DNA of 64,000 bases, taken from NCBI GenBank assembly GCA_963797535.1, contig CAWCPQ010000001.1, positions 2,728,001 through 2,792,000 on the forward strand, read 5' to 3'. The position numbers were made by a program, and so were the translations under genes. Origin of the DNA: JAWWOL01 sp963797535. Its GTDB lineage: Bacteria; Actinomycetota; Actinomycetes; JAWWOL01. Within the stretch, counting starts at the first letter, position 1. Every line of letters starts with the position of its first letter. Below, one piece after another: positions 44,898 to 54,072 of the stretch. The notes beneath the pieces were generated by a model that worked only from the letters and a program-made list of their open reading frames with translations, had not been told where the DNA came from and ran no database searches.

Positions 44898-45395
44898 GTG
44901 CCGCTGACCATCGGCGAGTTGAGCCAGGCCACTGGCGTTCCCATCGCCACCCTCAGGGACTGGGACCGCCGCCACGGTCTGAGTCCGAGTCGTCGAACTT
45001 TGGGCAACCACCGCCGCTACAGTCGCGCCGACGCCGAGCTGGTCATCGCCGTTCGCGACCTGGTCGCCGAGGGCATGCGGCTGCGTGAATCGGTGCAAAG
45101 GGTGAGGTCCGCCCAGCCGCAACGGCGGTCGCCCACCACGGCTACCCCTGTCGCAACCGGCGCCGAGCTTGCGGCGATCGCCGCCGACCAGCAGCGGCTG
45201 CGCGACAACGCGGCCGCTACCCGCGCCGCTTTCGTGGCCAAGCGCGACGAGCTCATCGCCGAGCGCGAGGCTCTGATCGCTCGCCGGCACAGCCTGGTCC
45301 GCGCGCACGGGGAGACGGTCGCCGGCCTCGTGGACGCTGCCGCCGACATCTTGTCGCCGACCGGAGGGACGGCGGACGCAGAGATACAACGCTGA
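44898..45395 (+). CDS. MerR-like helix-turn-helix protein
   Basis: A 165-residue regulator. The N-terminal winged helix reads TIGELSQATGVPIATLRDWD then RRHGLSPSRRTLGNHRRYS, with the MerR-type R-x-Y ending the wing. The middle is a helix with ADQQRLRDNAAATRAAFVAK, and the C-terminus is variable. GTG 44898 follows GGGAGG by six bases. It comes 91 bases after CheR-PAS, behind a direct repeat, and may sense the module's output or autoregulate. Ligand unknown. Confidence 0.85.
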   Translation: MPLTIGELSQATGVPIATLRDWDRRHGLSPSRRTLGNHRRYSRADAELVIAVRDLVAEGMRLRESVQRVRSAQPQRRSPTTATPVATGAELAAIAADQQRLRDNAAATRAAFVAKRDELIAEREALIARRHSLVRAHGETVAGLVDAAADILSPTGGTADAEIQR

Positions 45396-45408
45396 AGGGA
45401 GCCACCTG

Positions 45409-45597
45409 ATGGACGCAATCCACACCGAGCCGGACCCTGTGACCGCCGCTGCACTCGCGGACAGCCCGCCCGGTCAGCGCGAGATCTACGGAGCCCTGAT
45501 GACCGGGCTCGACGACCAGCAACGTCATGAGATCGAGTTCCTCATGGCCAGCAACATCCAGCGGCTGGTCGACGAGGGCGACAGCTACTCGACCTGA
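45409..45597 (+). CDS. small acidic hypothetical protein
   Basis: A 62-residue acidic protein (DAIHTEPDPVTAAALADSPP ... QRHEIEFLMASNIQRLVDEG) with a good ribosome site, GGGAG nine bases before ATG 45409, and only 13 bases after the MerR-like stop. It likely forms a two-helix fold. It overlaps the end of the convergent Rrf2 gene by 13 bases. No family recognised; probably the last gene of the CheB-CheR-MerR transcript. Confidence 0.7.
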   Translation: MDAIHTEPDPVTAAALADSPPGQREIYGALMTGLDDQQRHEIEFLMASNIQRLVDEGDSYST

Positions 45598-46073
45598 GCC
45601 TCGGGCTCCTCGACTCGAGCGGCCTCACGCAGCCGGGCGTCGCGCAACGCCGCCACCGTCACGTCGGCCAGCGCCGCGTCGACCGCGTCGGAGACGCCGG
45701 TCCACACCCGGGCCAGCCATCCGGTGGCGGCCACCACCTCCACCGGGTCGTCGTGGTTGGCCGGCAACGGCTGCGGCTCATCCATCACGTGCACCACGTC
45801 GGCCAAAGAGATCAGCTCGGCGGCTCGGGCCAGCCGGTAGCCGCCGAGCCGGCCGCGGCGGCTCTCGATCAGGCCACCGTTGCGCAGCTGACGCAGCACG
45901 TGGTCGACGAACTTGACCGGAAGGCCTTCGGACTGGGCGAGGTGTTCCCTGGCCAGCACCTCGTCCGGCCTGCAGGCCATCGCAACGACCAGCCGGATCG
46001 CGTAGTCGGCCCTGGCGGAGACCCGGAGGACGGCACGCAGGCCATCACCACTCGAGGTGGTCGAGGCAACCAT
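45585..46073 (-). CDS. Rrf2 family transcriptional regulator
   Basis: A 162-residue winged-helix regulator. SARADYAIRLVVAMAC begins the Rrf2 domain, the HTH is EHLAQSEGLPVKFVDHVLRQ and the wing VESRRGRLGGYRLARA-like region follows. Only one Cys (MACRPDE) is present in the domain, so the three-Cys iron-sulfur site of IscR is missing; this resembles CymR-type sulfur regulators. ATG 46073 lies two bases after the CysA stop, so the regulator is in the sulfate uptake operon it probably controls. Confidence 0.88.
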   Translation of the reverse strand: MVASTTSSGDGLRAVLRVSARADYAIRLVVAMACRPDEVLAREHLAQSEGLPVKFVDHVLRQLRNGGLIESRRGRLGGYRLARAAELISLADVVHVMDEPQPLPANHDDPVEVVAATGWLARVWTGVSDAVDAALADVTVAALRDARLREAARVEEPEAQVE

Positions 46074-46075
46074 GA

Positions 46076-47042
46076 TCAGGCCGGTGCCACGACGGAGCCG
46101 ACAGCGGGAGCAGCGAGCTTGGCGTACAGAATCTTGCCTTCTGCCAAGGAGAGTCGATCCGCGGTGGTACGGGTCAGCTGCACCCAGGCTTCCTGTCCGT
46201 CGATCATCAGGTCGACCCTGATCTCGAAACCGAGCCGCACCACGCGCACCACGGTCGCCTCGACCGTGTCCGGACCCGGGTCGGTCACGAGGTCGATGTC
46301 ATGGGGTCGGACGACCTCGCCGCCGAGGCGGGTCACCGGCCCGAGAAAGCTCATCACGAAGTCGTTCGCTGGGGCGTCGTAGAGCTCGTCCGGCGCACCG
46401 ACCTGCTGCACGGCGCCTGCCGGCGATGACGACGATCGAGTCGGCGACCTCGAGGGCTTCCTCCTGGTCGTGAGTGACGAACAGCGTGGTCACGTGGACC
46501 TGGTCGTGCAGCCGCCGCAGCCAGCGCCGCAGCTCCTGGCGGACCTGGGCGTCGAGGGCTCCGAACGGCTCGTCGAGCAGGAGCACACCCGGCTCGACGG
46601 CGAGGGCACGGGCCAGCGCCATGCGCTGACGCTGGCCACCCGACAGCTGCGCCGGGTAGCGATCAGCGAACTGCTCGAGGTGCACGAGCTGGAGCAGCTC
46701 GCTGACCCGCGCGCGCACCTTGTCCTTGGGCCACTTGCGGATCTCGAGCCCGAAGGCGACGTTCTTGTAGACCGTCATGTTCTTGAAGGCCGCGTAGTGC
46801 TGGAAGACGAACCCGACGTTGCGGTTCTGTACGGGTGTCGCGGTCGCGTCCTTGCCGTCGATGACCACCGAGCCGGAATCGGGCTGCTCAAGGCCGGCGA
46901 TGATCCGGAGCAGGGTCGACTTGCCGCCGCCGCTCGGGCCGAGCAGGGCCGTCAACGACCCCGACGGGATCTCGACGCTGACGTTGTCGAGGGCGACGAA
47001 GTCCCCGAACCGCTTGGAGACGTTGCTGACGATGATGCTCAT
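46076..47042 (-). pseudogene. cysA: sulfate/thiosulfate ABC transporter ATPase, interrupted by +1 frameshift
   Basis: ATPase that drives sulfate import. Walker A is GPSGGGKST, the Q-loop is near FVFQHYAAFKNMTV, the signature LSGGQRQRM and Walker B LLLDEPFGALDA, then FVTHDQEEALEVADSI. After VVIAG one extra base near 46425 shifts the frame; the next frame continues QQVGAPDELYDAPANDFVMS and the C-terminal regulatory (TOBE-like) domain to 46076. Corrected length about 321 residues, close to the family norm. ATGA overlap with CysW. Read as one gene with a single inserted base. Confidence 0.9.
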
Positions 47043-47830
47043 CTCGTGTCGCCTCTCAGGCGCAGGTAGCGGGTCAGGAGCAGCGCGATGACCGCGATCA
47101 TCGCCAGCGCGAACGAGGCGGCGTAGGCGGCGGGCGCGTCGTAGTTCTCGAACCGTTCCTGCACGAACAAGGTCGCTGTCTGGGTCTGCCCGACAATGCG
47201 GCCGGACACGACGGCCACAGCACCGAACTCACCGATGCAACGGGCCAGGCTCAGCACGACGCCGTAGCCGATGGCAGACCGGATGGCCGGCAAAGTGATC
47301 CGGCGGAACGTCTGGTAGCCGGTGGCGCCGAGGGTCCTGGCGGCCTGCTCCTGGTCGGTGCCGATCTCCTCGAGTACGGGCGCGACAGCGCGTACGACGA
47401 AAGGAAGCGAGACGAAGATCGTGGCCAGGACCATGCCGGGCAGGGAGTAGATGATGCCGATGCCGTGGCGCTGGAACCAGCCACCGATGGGCTCGAACTT
47501 GCCGTAGACCAGGATCAGCGCCAGGCCGACCACGATCGGCGAGACCGCGATGGGCAGGTCGACAGCGGCGTTGAGCAGCCGTCGACCGGGAAAGTTGTGC
47601 CGCACCAACAGGATTGCCGTGGTCACACCGAAGACGGTGTTGCAGACGACGGCGATGATGCTGACGATCGCGGTGACCTTGAACGCATGCAGTGCCTGCG
47701 GAGTGGTCAGCGCGTCGATGACCGGTGCGAGTCCGGCCTCGAAGGTCCGGTAACCGACCAGGCCGAGCGGCAGGATGACGAGGAAGGTGACGTAGAAAAC
47801 GGCGACCCAGCGCAGTGCGTGCTTAGCCAC
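47039..47830 (-). CDS. cysW: sulfate ABC transporter permease CysW
   Basis: A 263-residue permease with six helices, the first WVAVFYVTFLVILPLGLVGY. The EAA loop that docks to the ATPase is QAARTLGATGYQTFRRITLP. It pairs with CysT to make the channel for sulfate. GTG 47830 overlaps the CysT gene by eight bases and its stop overlaps CysA (ATGA). The CysW name over CysT rests on gene order (second permease) and short N-terminus. Confidence 0.9.
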   Translation of the reverse strand: MAKHALRWVAVFYVTFLVILPLGLVGYRTFEAGLAPVIDALTTPQALHAFKVTAIVSIIAVVCNTVFGVTTAILLVRHNFPGRRLLNAAVDLPIAVSPIVVGLALILVYGKFEPIGGWFQRHGIGIIYSLPGMVLATIFVSLPFVVRAVAPVLEEIGTDQEQAARTLGATGYQTFRRITLPAIRSAIGYGVVLSLARCIGEFGAVAVVSGRIVGQTQTATLFVQERFENYDAPAAYAASFALAMIAVIALLLTRYLRLRGDTR

Positions 47831-48689
47831 GTCGAGCCACCATCCGCTGGGCGACGTCGACGCCGATCAGCACGACCAGGGCCACGGCCAGCAGCAGCGT
47901 CGACACGGCCGCTGCTCCGGTGATGTCGTCGTTCTGGATCTGGTTGAACAGCGCGACCGAGGCAACCTCGGTCTTGAACGGGATGTTGCCGGAGATCAGC
48001 ACTGTCGCCCCGAACTCGCTCAGCGCCCGGGCGAAGGACAACGCGGTTCCGGCCAGCATCGCGGGCACCAGATTGGGCAGGATGATGCGGCGGAACGTCA
48101 AAATCCTAGACGCACCAAGGGAAGCAGCCGCGTCTTCCATGTCCCGGTCGAGCTCGAGCAGCACCGGCTGGACGGTGCGCACGACGAACGGCAACGTCAC
48201 GAAGAGCAGGGCCAGCAGCACACCGCTGCGGGCGTAGGCGAGGTTGATGCCGAGCGGACTGCCGGTCCCGTACAGGCTGAGCAGGACCAGACCGGCAACG
48301 ATCGTCGGCAATGCGAACGGCAGGTCGATCACCGTGTCCAGCGCCACCTTGCCGGGGAACGAGTCGCGGACGAGGACCCAGGCGATGAGCGTTCCCATGA
48401 ACAGGTTGACGATGGCGACGATCACCGACATCAGGATGGTCAGCTTGACCGCGGACCAGGCCTCGGGGGTCTGGATGGCGTGCCAGAAGCTGCCCCAGCC
48501 TCCCGAGCGTGAGCGCCAGATCACTGCGGACAGCGGCACCAGGACGACGAGGCTGAGGTAGGTGGTGACCAGCCCGAGGCTGACCTTGGTGCTGGTCGAC
48601 TCCTTGCGCCTGGCGCGCCGACGACCGCCCGGCGCCGCACCTGCAGCGGCACCGGCCGGGTCATCGAGGAGCGAAATGCCTGCAGCCAT
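47823..48689 (-). CDS. cysT: sulfate ABC transporter permease CysT
   Basis: A 288-residue permease. A ~35-residue basic, Ala/Gly-rich N-terminus precedes six helices (LGLVTTYLSLVVLVPLSAVI first). The EAA loop is DAAASLGASRILTFRRIILP, and DTVIDLPFALPTIVAGL is well conserved in the CysT/CysU type. ATG 48689 is five bases before the end of the binding-protein gene. Works with CysW, CysA and the binding protein. Confidence 0.92.
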   Translation of the reverse strand: MAAGISLLDDPAGAAAGAAPGGRRRARRKESTSTKVSLGLVTTYLSLVVLVPLSAVIWRSRSGGWGSFWHAIQTPEAWSAVKLTILMSVIVAIVNLFMGTLIAWVLVRDSFPGKVALDTVIDLPFALPTIVAGLVLLSLYGTGSPLGINLAYARSGVLLALLFVTLPFVVRTVQPVLLELDRDMEDAAASLGASRILTFRRIILPNLVPAMLAGTALSFARALSEFGATVLISGNIPFKTEVASVALFNQIQNDDITGAAAVSTLLLAVALVVLIGVDVAQRMVARRG

Positions 48690-48694
48690 TGAAC

Positions 48695-49751
48695 TTACTT
48701 GCCCGTGGTCGAGACGCCGTTGTTCTTCTCGATCGTGGTGACGAGGCCGGTGTCCGGGTCGAAGAACTTCTTGTTCGCGACGGTCCAGCCACCGAGGTCG
48801 GTGATCGTGAACAGGTGGGCCGGCGTCGGGAACTTGTCAGCCCCTGGCGTGGTCTTGACGACCGGGCGGTAGCCGTTGGCCTCGTAGATCTGCTGACCGG
48901 CCTCGCTGTAGAGGAAGTCGAGGAACGCCTTGGCCTGCGCCGGGTGCGCGGTCTTCTTGGTGATGGCGATGGGGTTCTCGATCAGAATCGTGCTGTCCGG
49001 CACGGTGTAGTCCACGGCCTGCTTCTTCTGCTGCGCAAAGATCGCTTCGTTCTCGTACGTGATGATGGCGTCACCCTCACCACCGGTGAAGACCTGGAGC
49101 GACGCCCGACCGCTGTCCGCCTGGACCGGGACGTTCTTGAACAAGCGCGGTGAGGTAGGCGTCGGCGTCGGCCTCTGTCTTCCCCGCCTTGAGCTGAGCT
49201 CCGTAGGCCGCGAGGATGTTCCACTTCGCGCTGCCGGAGGAGAACGGGTTGGGCGTGAGCACCTTGATGCCCGGCTTGATCAGGTCGTCCCAGGTCTTGA
49301 GGTTCTTCGGGTCGCCCTTGCGAGTGGTGATGACCGCCACCGAGTCCGTGATCATGCCCTTGTTCTGGTTGGCGTTCCAGCTGGCGTCGACCAGGCCGGC
49401 CTTGACGAGCCGGTCGATGTCCGGAGCGAGTGAGAACGCCACGATGTCGGCGGGCAGACCGGAGGCAACGGCGCGGCTCTGGTCGCCGGAGGCACCGAAC
49501 GACGTCTTGAACGTGACGTTCTTTCCGGCCGGCGTGGCCTGGAAGGCCTTGATCTCGGCCTCGTAGGCGGCCTGGGGCGTGGAGTAGGCCACGATCGAGA
49601 GCTGGACCTTCTCGTTGCTGCCGCCGGTCGCACTGCCCGAGCTGGCGCTCGCACCCGGCGACGACGACGAGCTGCCGCAGGCCGTCAGGGCCACTAGGGA
49701 GATGGCTCCTGTCGCTGCTGCGGTCCAGCGGGTGAGTGAGATTCGGCTCAT
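48695..49751 (-). pseudogene. sulfate-binding lipoprotein, interrupted by +1 frameshift
   Basis: Periplasmic-type sulfate receptor. From ATG 49751 the signal peptide ends LVALTACG (lipobox), then a Ser/Gly linker and the binding fold: VQLSIVAYSTPQAAYEAEIK, FGASGDQSRAVASGLPADIV, KWNILAAYGAQLKAGKTEAD. At AYLTAL (near 49141) one extra base shifts the frame; the continuation FKNVPVQADSGRASLQVFTG, GEGDAIITYENEAI and the rest runs to 48695. Corrected length about 351, normal for Sbp/CysP. The 144 bases upstream, shared with the divergent SsuD gene, contain the palindrome CGAATTCG (49805-49812) and should hold the sulfur-responsive promoter(s). Confidence 0.9.
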
Positions 49752-49895
49752 GAGGTACGGCTCTCCTAGAACGGCGGAAATTCGTGGCTTCTCGGTAAAG
49801 CCTACGAATTCGGTTAAGTTTGTCAAACCGGTGGGCTTACTGGCATCGTCGATCAGGGCCGCGACCGCGGACTCGCGAGCTGACGAGGTGGACCG

Positions 49896-51005
49896 ATGCC
49901 GGGCCTGCAGGTGCACTGGTTCCTGCCCACCGCCGGTGACAGCCGCGACGTGTCCGGCGGCGGGATCAGCAAGACGGTCGCCTCGGCTGACAGCGCCGTG
50001 CGCGCACCGGACATCGACTACCTGGCCCAGGTGGCCAAGGCGGCCGAGCAGCTGGGCTTCACGGCGATGTTGACGCCAACCGGCACCTGGTGCGAGGACG
50101 CGTGGTTGACCACGGCCGCTCTCACCAGGGAGACCACCCGGCTCAAGTTCCTCGTCGCGCTCCGCCCCGGCGCACTCTCGCCGACACTCGCCGCGCAGAT
50201 GGCCGCGACCTACCAGCGGATCTCCGGCGGCCGGCTGCTGCTCAACGTCGTCACCGGTGGCGACCCGACCGAGGCGCAGCGCTTCGGCGACTGGGCCTCC
50301 CACGACGAGCGCTACGCCCGTACCGACGAGTTCCTGTCCATCGTCCGCGGCGCCTGGAGCGGGGTCCCCTACGACTTCACCGGCACGTTCTTCACGACTG
50401 CTGGAGCCCTCGTCGCGGTGCCGCCCGACCCGGTGCCGCCGATCTTCTTCGGCGGCGCGTCACCAGCTGCGCTGGACGTCGCGGCCAAGCACGCAGACGT
50501 CTACCTGACCTGGGGCGAGCCGCCGCCCGGCGTCGCCGCCCGGATCGCAGCCGTCCGCCGGCTCGCCGAAGCACAGGGTCGCGAGGTTCGCTTCGGCATC
50601 CGGATGCACGTCATCGCGCGCGACTCCGCGGCCGAGGCCTGGTCGCAGGCCGACCGGCTGCTCGCTCGGATGGATCCCGCTGCGATCGCGGCCGCCCAGC
50701 AGTCCTTCGCGCGGGCCGACTCGGTGGGGCAGCGGCGGATGTCGGCGCTGCACGGCGGCGGGACCAGCAACCTCGAGGTCTACCCGAACGTGTGGGCGGG
50801 CGTCGGCCTGATCCGCGGCGGCGCGGGCACCGCAATCGTGGGCTCGCACGAGCAGGTGGCCGAGCGGATCGAGGAGTACCACGCGCTCGGACTGGACCAC
50901 TTCATCCTGTCCGGGCAGCCGCACCTGGAAGAGGCCTACCAGTTCGGCGAGGGCGTACTCCCCTTGCTGCGCAGGCTTTCCGCGGCGCCGGCCCTCGTGA
51001 GCTAG
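49896..51005 (+). CDS. ssuD: LLM class flavin monooxygenase, SsuD-like alkanesulfonate monooxygenase
   Basis: A 369-residue FMNH2-dependent enzyme that releases sulfite from alkanesulfonates. LQVHWFLPTAGDSRDV opens the (beta/alpha)8 barrel; LGFTAMLTPTGTWCEDAW holds the conserved active-site Cys of SsuD, and GGRLLLNVVTGGDPTEAQRF and SHDERYARTDEFLSIV are family hallmarks. No FMN reductase (SsuE) is nearby. It is divergent from the sulfate transporter operon, so both are probably induced under sulfur limitation. Confidence 0.9.
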   Translation: MPGLQVHWFLPTAGDSRDVSGGGISKTVASADSAVRAPDIDYLAQVAKAAEQLGFTAMLTPTGTWCEDAWLTTAALTRETTRLKFLVALRPGALSPTLAAQMAATYQRISGGRLLLNVVTGGDPTEAQRFGDWASHDERYARTDEFLSIVRGAWSGVPYDFTGTFFTTAGALVAVPPDPVPPIFFGGASPAALDVAAKHADVYLTWGEPPPGVAARIAAVRRLAEAQGREVRFGIRMHVIARDSAAEAWSQADRLLARMDPAAIAAAQQSFARADSVGQRRMSALHGGGTSNLEVYPNVWAGVGLIRGGAGTAIVGSHEQVAERIEEYHALGLDHFILSGQPHLEEAYQFGEGVLPLLRRLSAAPALVS

Positions 51006-52102
51006 CGCCTCCGCCTGCGCACGTACGAGACCACAGCGGTGGAGATCAGGGCGAGCACGAGGACGGACAGGCCGAGGTAGCCGCCGACCGTCTTGAGCGG
51101 CTGGTCATGCTTGCGACCGGGTTGGGGCAGATAGCTGATGTCGGTGAGGTAGCGCAGGTCCGGCCCGGCGTCGGCGGTCAGGTTGAGCGCGGCCGTGAGC
51201 TGGGCCCACGCCGGACGGGGTTCCAGGTCGATGCCAGGGCACGAGCGTCTCGGCGGCCCGGCGCAGGCACCCGCCTCGGTCATCGCGCCGATGATGCGGA
51301 TCGGCTGGTCCGGGTGCTCCTCCTTCGACCAGGCCACCATCCGGCCCCACGCCCTCGCATTGCCGCCCTTCGTGGCGTAGATCTCCGGCAGCACCTCGGC
51401 ACTGCCGTCGCCGACCGAGACCGCGTACACGTCCTCCCTCGTCCAGCCGTTCGCCGGCTGGGCGGGCGCCGGCGGGCAGATGCACGCGCCGAAGTTGATG
51501 TACGGCCGGGTGCCGCTCGCGTCGTACGCCTCGACCCACGAACGGGTGGCCTGCGCGGTGGCGTAGCCCTGCTCGGCGTCGAGGCCGCCGCGAACATCGA
51601 TCTTCGGCAGCTTTCGCGCCACGTCGTCGACCAGGGCCGCCCAGGCAGCGCCGTGCTGACCGCCGGCGTACTGGCCGTAGTTGGTCGTGCCCACGACCAG
51701 GACGAGCGCCGGCCCGTTGGCCTTCACCCAGGCTTTTCCGTAGGCGACAACCGCCTTCTCGACGTCCTTGGGCAGCGTGTGCGTGCGAGTGTCGGGCAGT
51801 CGCACCGAACCGTCGGTGCCCGCCGGGCTGCCCGCGTCGAGGACGACGAGGGCGTTGCTCAGACCCTGCTCGAGGGCGTCCGCCGCGTCGGCCTTTCCGG
51901 TACGGGACAGCAGCCCGCGGTCGACGTTGGTCAGGTAGTGCGAGCGAGTCTCACCGGGCGGCAGCGGGCCGGGCTGGATGGTGGCGGTGGCTGAAGCCGA
52001 GGCCGGAGCGGACGGTGTTGCCGCGTGCGCCGGGAGGACGGGGGCGACGACGGCCAGGGCGGCTGCGACGAACGCGAGCCTGATCCGCCGCCTGCCTGCC
52101 AC
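51002..52102 (-). CDS. secreted, C-terminally membrane-anchored hypothetical protein
   Basis: A 366-residue exported protein. Starting at GTG 52102 the signal peptide is AGRRRIRLAFVAAALAVVAP with cleavage after AHA; a longer start at 52144 is possible. The mature domain has TREDVYAVSVGDGSAEVLPE and a likely disulfide pair in FGACICPPAP and AGACAGPPRRSCPG. The C-terminus has one helix (GYLGLSVLVLALISTAVVSY) followed by RRRRR, a stop-transfer anchor. The fold may be glycoside-hydrolase-25-like (LGRMVAWSK region), but no catalytic motif is clear. Overlaps the convergent SsuD stop by four bases. Confidence 0.75.
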   Translation of the reverse strand: MAGRRRIRLAFVAAALAVVAPVLPAHAATPSAPASASATATIQPGPLPPGETRSHYLTNVDRGLLSRTGKADAADALEQGLSNALVVLDAGSPAGTDGSVRLPDTRTHTLPKDVEKAVVAYGKAWVKANGPALVLVVGTTNYGQYAGGQHGAAWAALVDDVARKLPKIDVRGGLDAEQGYATAQATRSWVEAYDASGTRPYINFGACICPPAPAQPANGWTREDVYAVSVGDGSAEVLPEIYATKGGNARAWGRMVAWSKEEHPDQPIRIIGAMTEAGACAGPPRRSCPGIDLEPRPAWAQLTAALNLTADAGPDLRYLTDISYLPQPGRKHDQPLKTVGGYLGLSVLVLALISTAVVSYVRRRRR

Positions 52103-52206
52103 CGCAACAGCGTGGCACGCGGAGTCCGGGGACGGTGCCTCCACCGGTAGTTACTGGCGAGTAGCATCGGCGGTACGAGCGCATCCTGCCCGGTGAGGAG
52201 CCCGCG

Positions 52207-54036
52207 ATGGGTCACTACAAGAGCAACCTTCGCGACATCGAGTTCACCCTGTTCGAGGTGCTCGGCCGGGCTGACGTGCTGGGCGCCGGGCCCTACGCCG
52301 ACATGGACGCCGAGACCGCCCGCGAGGTGCTGCGCGAGGTGCGCCGGCTCGCCGAGAACGAGCTGGCCGCGTCCTTCGTCGAGGGCGACCGGGTGCCGCC
52401 GGTGTTCGACCCGGTCACGGCATCGGTCACCCTCCCGGACGCGTTCGCCCGGTCGTTTCGCACCCTGATGGACGCGGAGTGGTTCCGGCTCGACCTGCCA
52501 GAACACCTCGGCGGCACCGGCGCCCCGCCGTCACTGCGCTGGGCCGCGTCGGAGATGTTGCTGGGCGCCAACCCGGCCGCGTTCATGTACATGTCCGGCC
52601 CCGGCTTCGGCGCCATCCTGGACCGGCTCGGCACCCCGGAGCAGAAGCAGATCGCCCAGCTGATGGTCGACCGCAAGTGGGGCTCGACGATGGTGCTGAC
52701 CGAGCCGGACGCGGGGTCGGACGTCGGCGTCGGCCGTACTCGTGCCATCGAGCAGCCGGACGGGACGTGGCACCTCGAGGGGGTCAAACGCTTCATCACC
52801 AGCGCCGAGCACGACCTCGCCGAGAACATCGTCCACCTCGTCCTGGCCCGTCCCGTGGGTGCTGCGCCGGGGACGAAGGGGCTGTCGCTGTTCGTCGTAC
52901 CGAAATTCCTGATCGACCTGCAGAGCGGAACGTTGGGCGAACGCAACGGTGTCCGGGCGACCAACATCGAGCACAAGATGGGGCTGCGGGCCTCAGCGAC
53001 GTGCGAGCTCACGTTCGGGGATGGTCGGCCAGCGGTCGGCTACCTCGTCGGCGGCGTGCACGACGGCATCGCGCAGATGTTCGAGGTGATCGAGTACGCC
53101 CGGATGCTGGTCGGCACCAAGGCGATCGCGACCCTGTCGACCGGCTATCTCAACGCACTGGAGTACGCCAAGACACGCGTGCAGGGCGCCGACCTGACCC
53201 GGATGACCGATCGCGGCGCGCCGCGGGTGACCATCACCCACCATGCGGACGTCCGCCGGATGTTGCTGCTGCAGAAGTCGTACGCCGAGGGGCTGCGGGC
53301 GATGCTGCTGTGGACCGCGAGCCTGCAGGACTCCGTCGAGCTCGGGACGTTCGCGGGTGCTTCGGACGTCGATGCTGTGCGCCTGAACGACCTCATGCTG
53401 CCGCTCATCAAGGGCGTCGGGTCCGAACGCTCGTACGAGATGCTCTCGCTGTCGTTGCAGACGCTGGGTGGTTCCGGGTTCCTCCAGGACTACCCGATCG
53501 AGCAATATCTGCGCGACGCCAAGATCGACTCGATCTACGAGGGAACCACCGGGATCCAGTCGACCGACCTGTTCTTCCGCAAGATCGTCCGCGACCAGGG
53601 TCAGGCGCTGACCGCCCTGATGACGCAGATCTCGACGTTCGCCAAGAGTGACGCCGGCAACGGTGGGCTCGCGGTCGAACGTGGACTGCTCGCACGAGGA
53701 CTCGAGGACGTGCAGGGGACGCTGGGCGCGATGGTGGGCTTCCTCACCGCCGCCGCGGCTGAACCACGCGAGGTCTACAAGGTCGGGCTGAACACCGTGC
53801 GACTGATGCTCGGGCTGGGCGATCTGGTCATCGCATGGCTGCTGCTGCGCCAGGCCGAGGTGGCGCTCGAAGCTCTGGACGCCGGGCCGAGCGAGCGCGA
53901 CGTGGCGTTCTACGCGGGCAAGGTCGGCGCCGCGCGATTCTTCGCCGCGACCCGGTTGCCGCTGCTCGCCGCCGACCGCGCCGTGGCCGAGGCGACCACG
54001 TTGGACCCGATGGACCTCCCCGAGGACGCGTTCTAG
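52207..54036 (+). CDS. acyl-CoA dehydrogenase (long form)
   Basis: A 609-residue flavoprotein of the FadE5-like long acyl-CoA dehydrogenase class with N- and C-terminal extensions. MVLTEPDAGSDVGVGRTRAI is the FAD-binding beta domain, KRFITSAEHDLAENIVHLVL and NIEHKMGLRASATCELTFGD follow, and YPIEQYLRDAKIDSIYEGTT contains the usual catalytic Glu region (IYEGTTGIQ). GAGGAG stands six bases before ATG 52207. It oxidises acyl-CoA to enoyl-CoA in fatty acid breakdown. No partner beta-oxidation gene is adjacent. Confidence 0.94.
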   Translation: MGHYKSNLRDIEFTLFEVLGRADVLGAGPYADMDAETAREVLREVRRLAENELAASFVEGDRVPPVFDPVTASVTLPDAFARSFRTLMDAEWFRLDLPEHLGGTGAPPSLRWAASEMLLGANPAAFMYMSGPGFGAILDRLGTPEQKQIAQLMVDRKWGSTMVLTEPDAGSDVGVGRTRAIEQPDGTWHLEGVKRFITSAEHDLAENIVHLVLARPVGAAPGTKGLSLFVVPKFLIDLQSGTLGERNGVRATNIEHKMGLRASATCELTFGDGRPAVGYLVGGVHDGIAQMFEVIEYARMLVGTKAIATLSTGYLNALEYAKTRVQGADLTRMTDRGAPRVTITHHADVRRMLLLQKSYAEGLRAMLLWTASLQDSVELGTFAGASDVDAVRLNDLMLPLIKGVGSERSYEMLSLSLQTLGGSGFLQDYPIEQYLRDAKIDSIYEGTTGIQSTDLFFRKIVRDQGQALTALMTQISTFAKSDAGNGGLAVERGLLARGLEDVQGTLGAMVGFLTAAAAEPREVYKVGLNTVRLMLGLGDLVIAWLLLRQAEVALEALDAGPSERDVAFYAGKVGAARFFAATRLPLLAADRAVAEATTLDPMDLPEDAF

Positions 54037-54072
54037 AGGCCCCGCACGCCACCCACTCCCCGCGATTTTGCC

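Noticed and set aside
42464..45007. An 847-codon open frame on the minus strand opposite CheB, CheR-PAS and MerR
   Set aside because: It is antisense to three well-recognised genes, has Arg/Leu/Val/His-rich composition of a shadow frame, and no domain or ribosome site.
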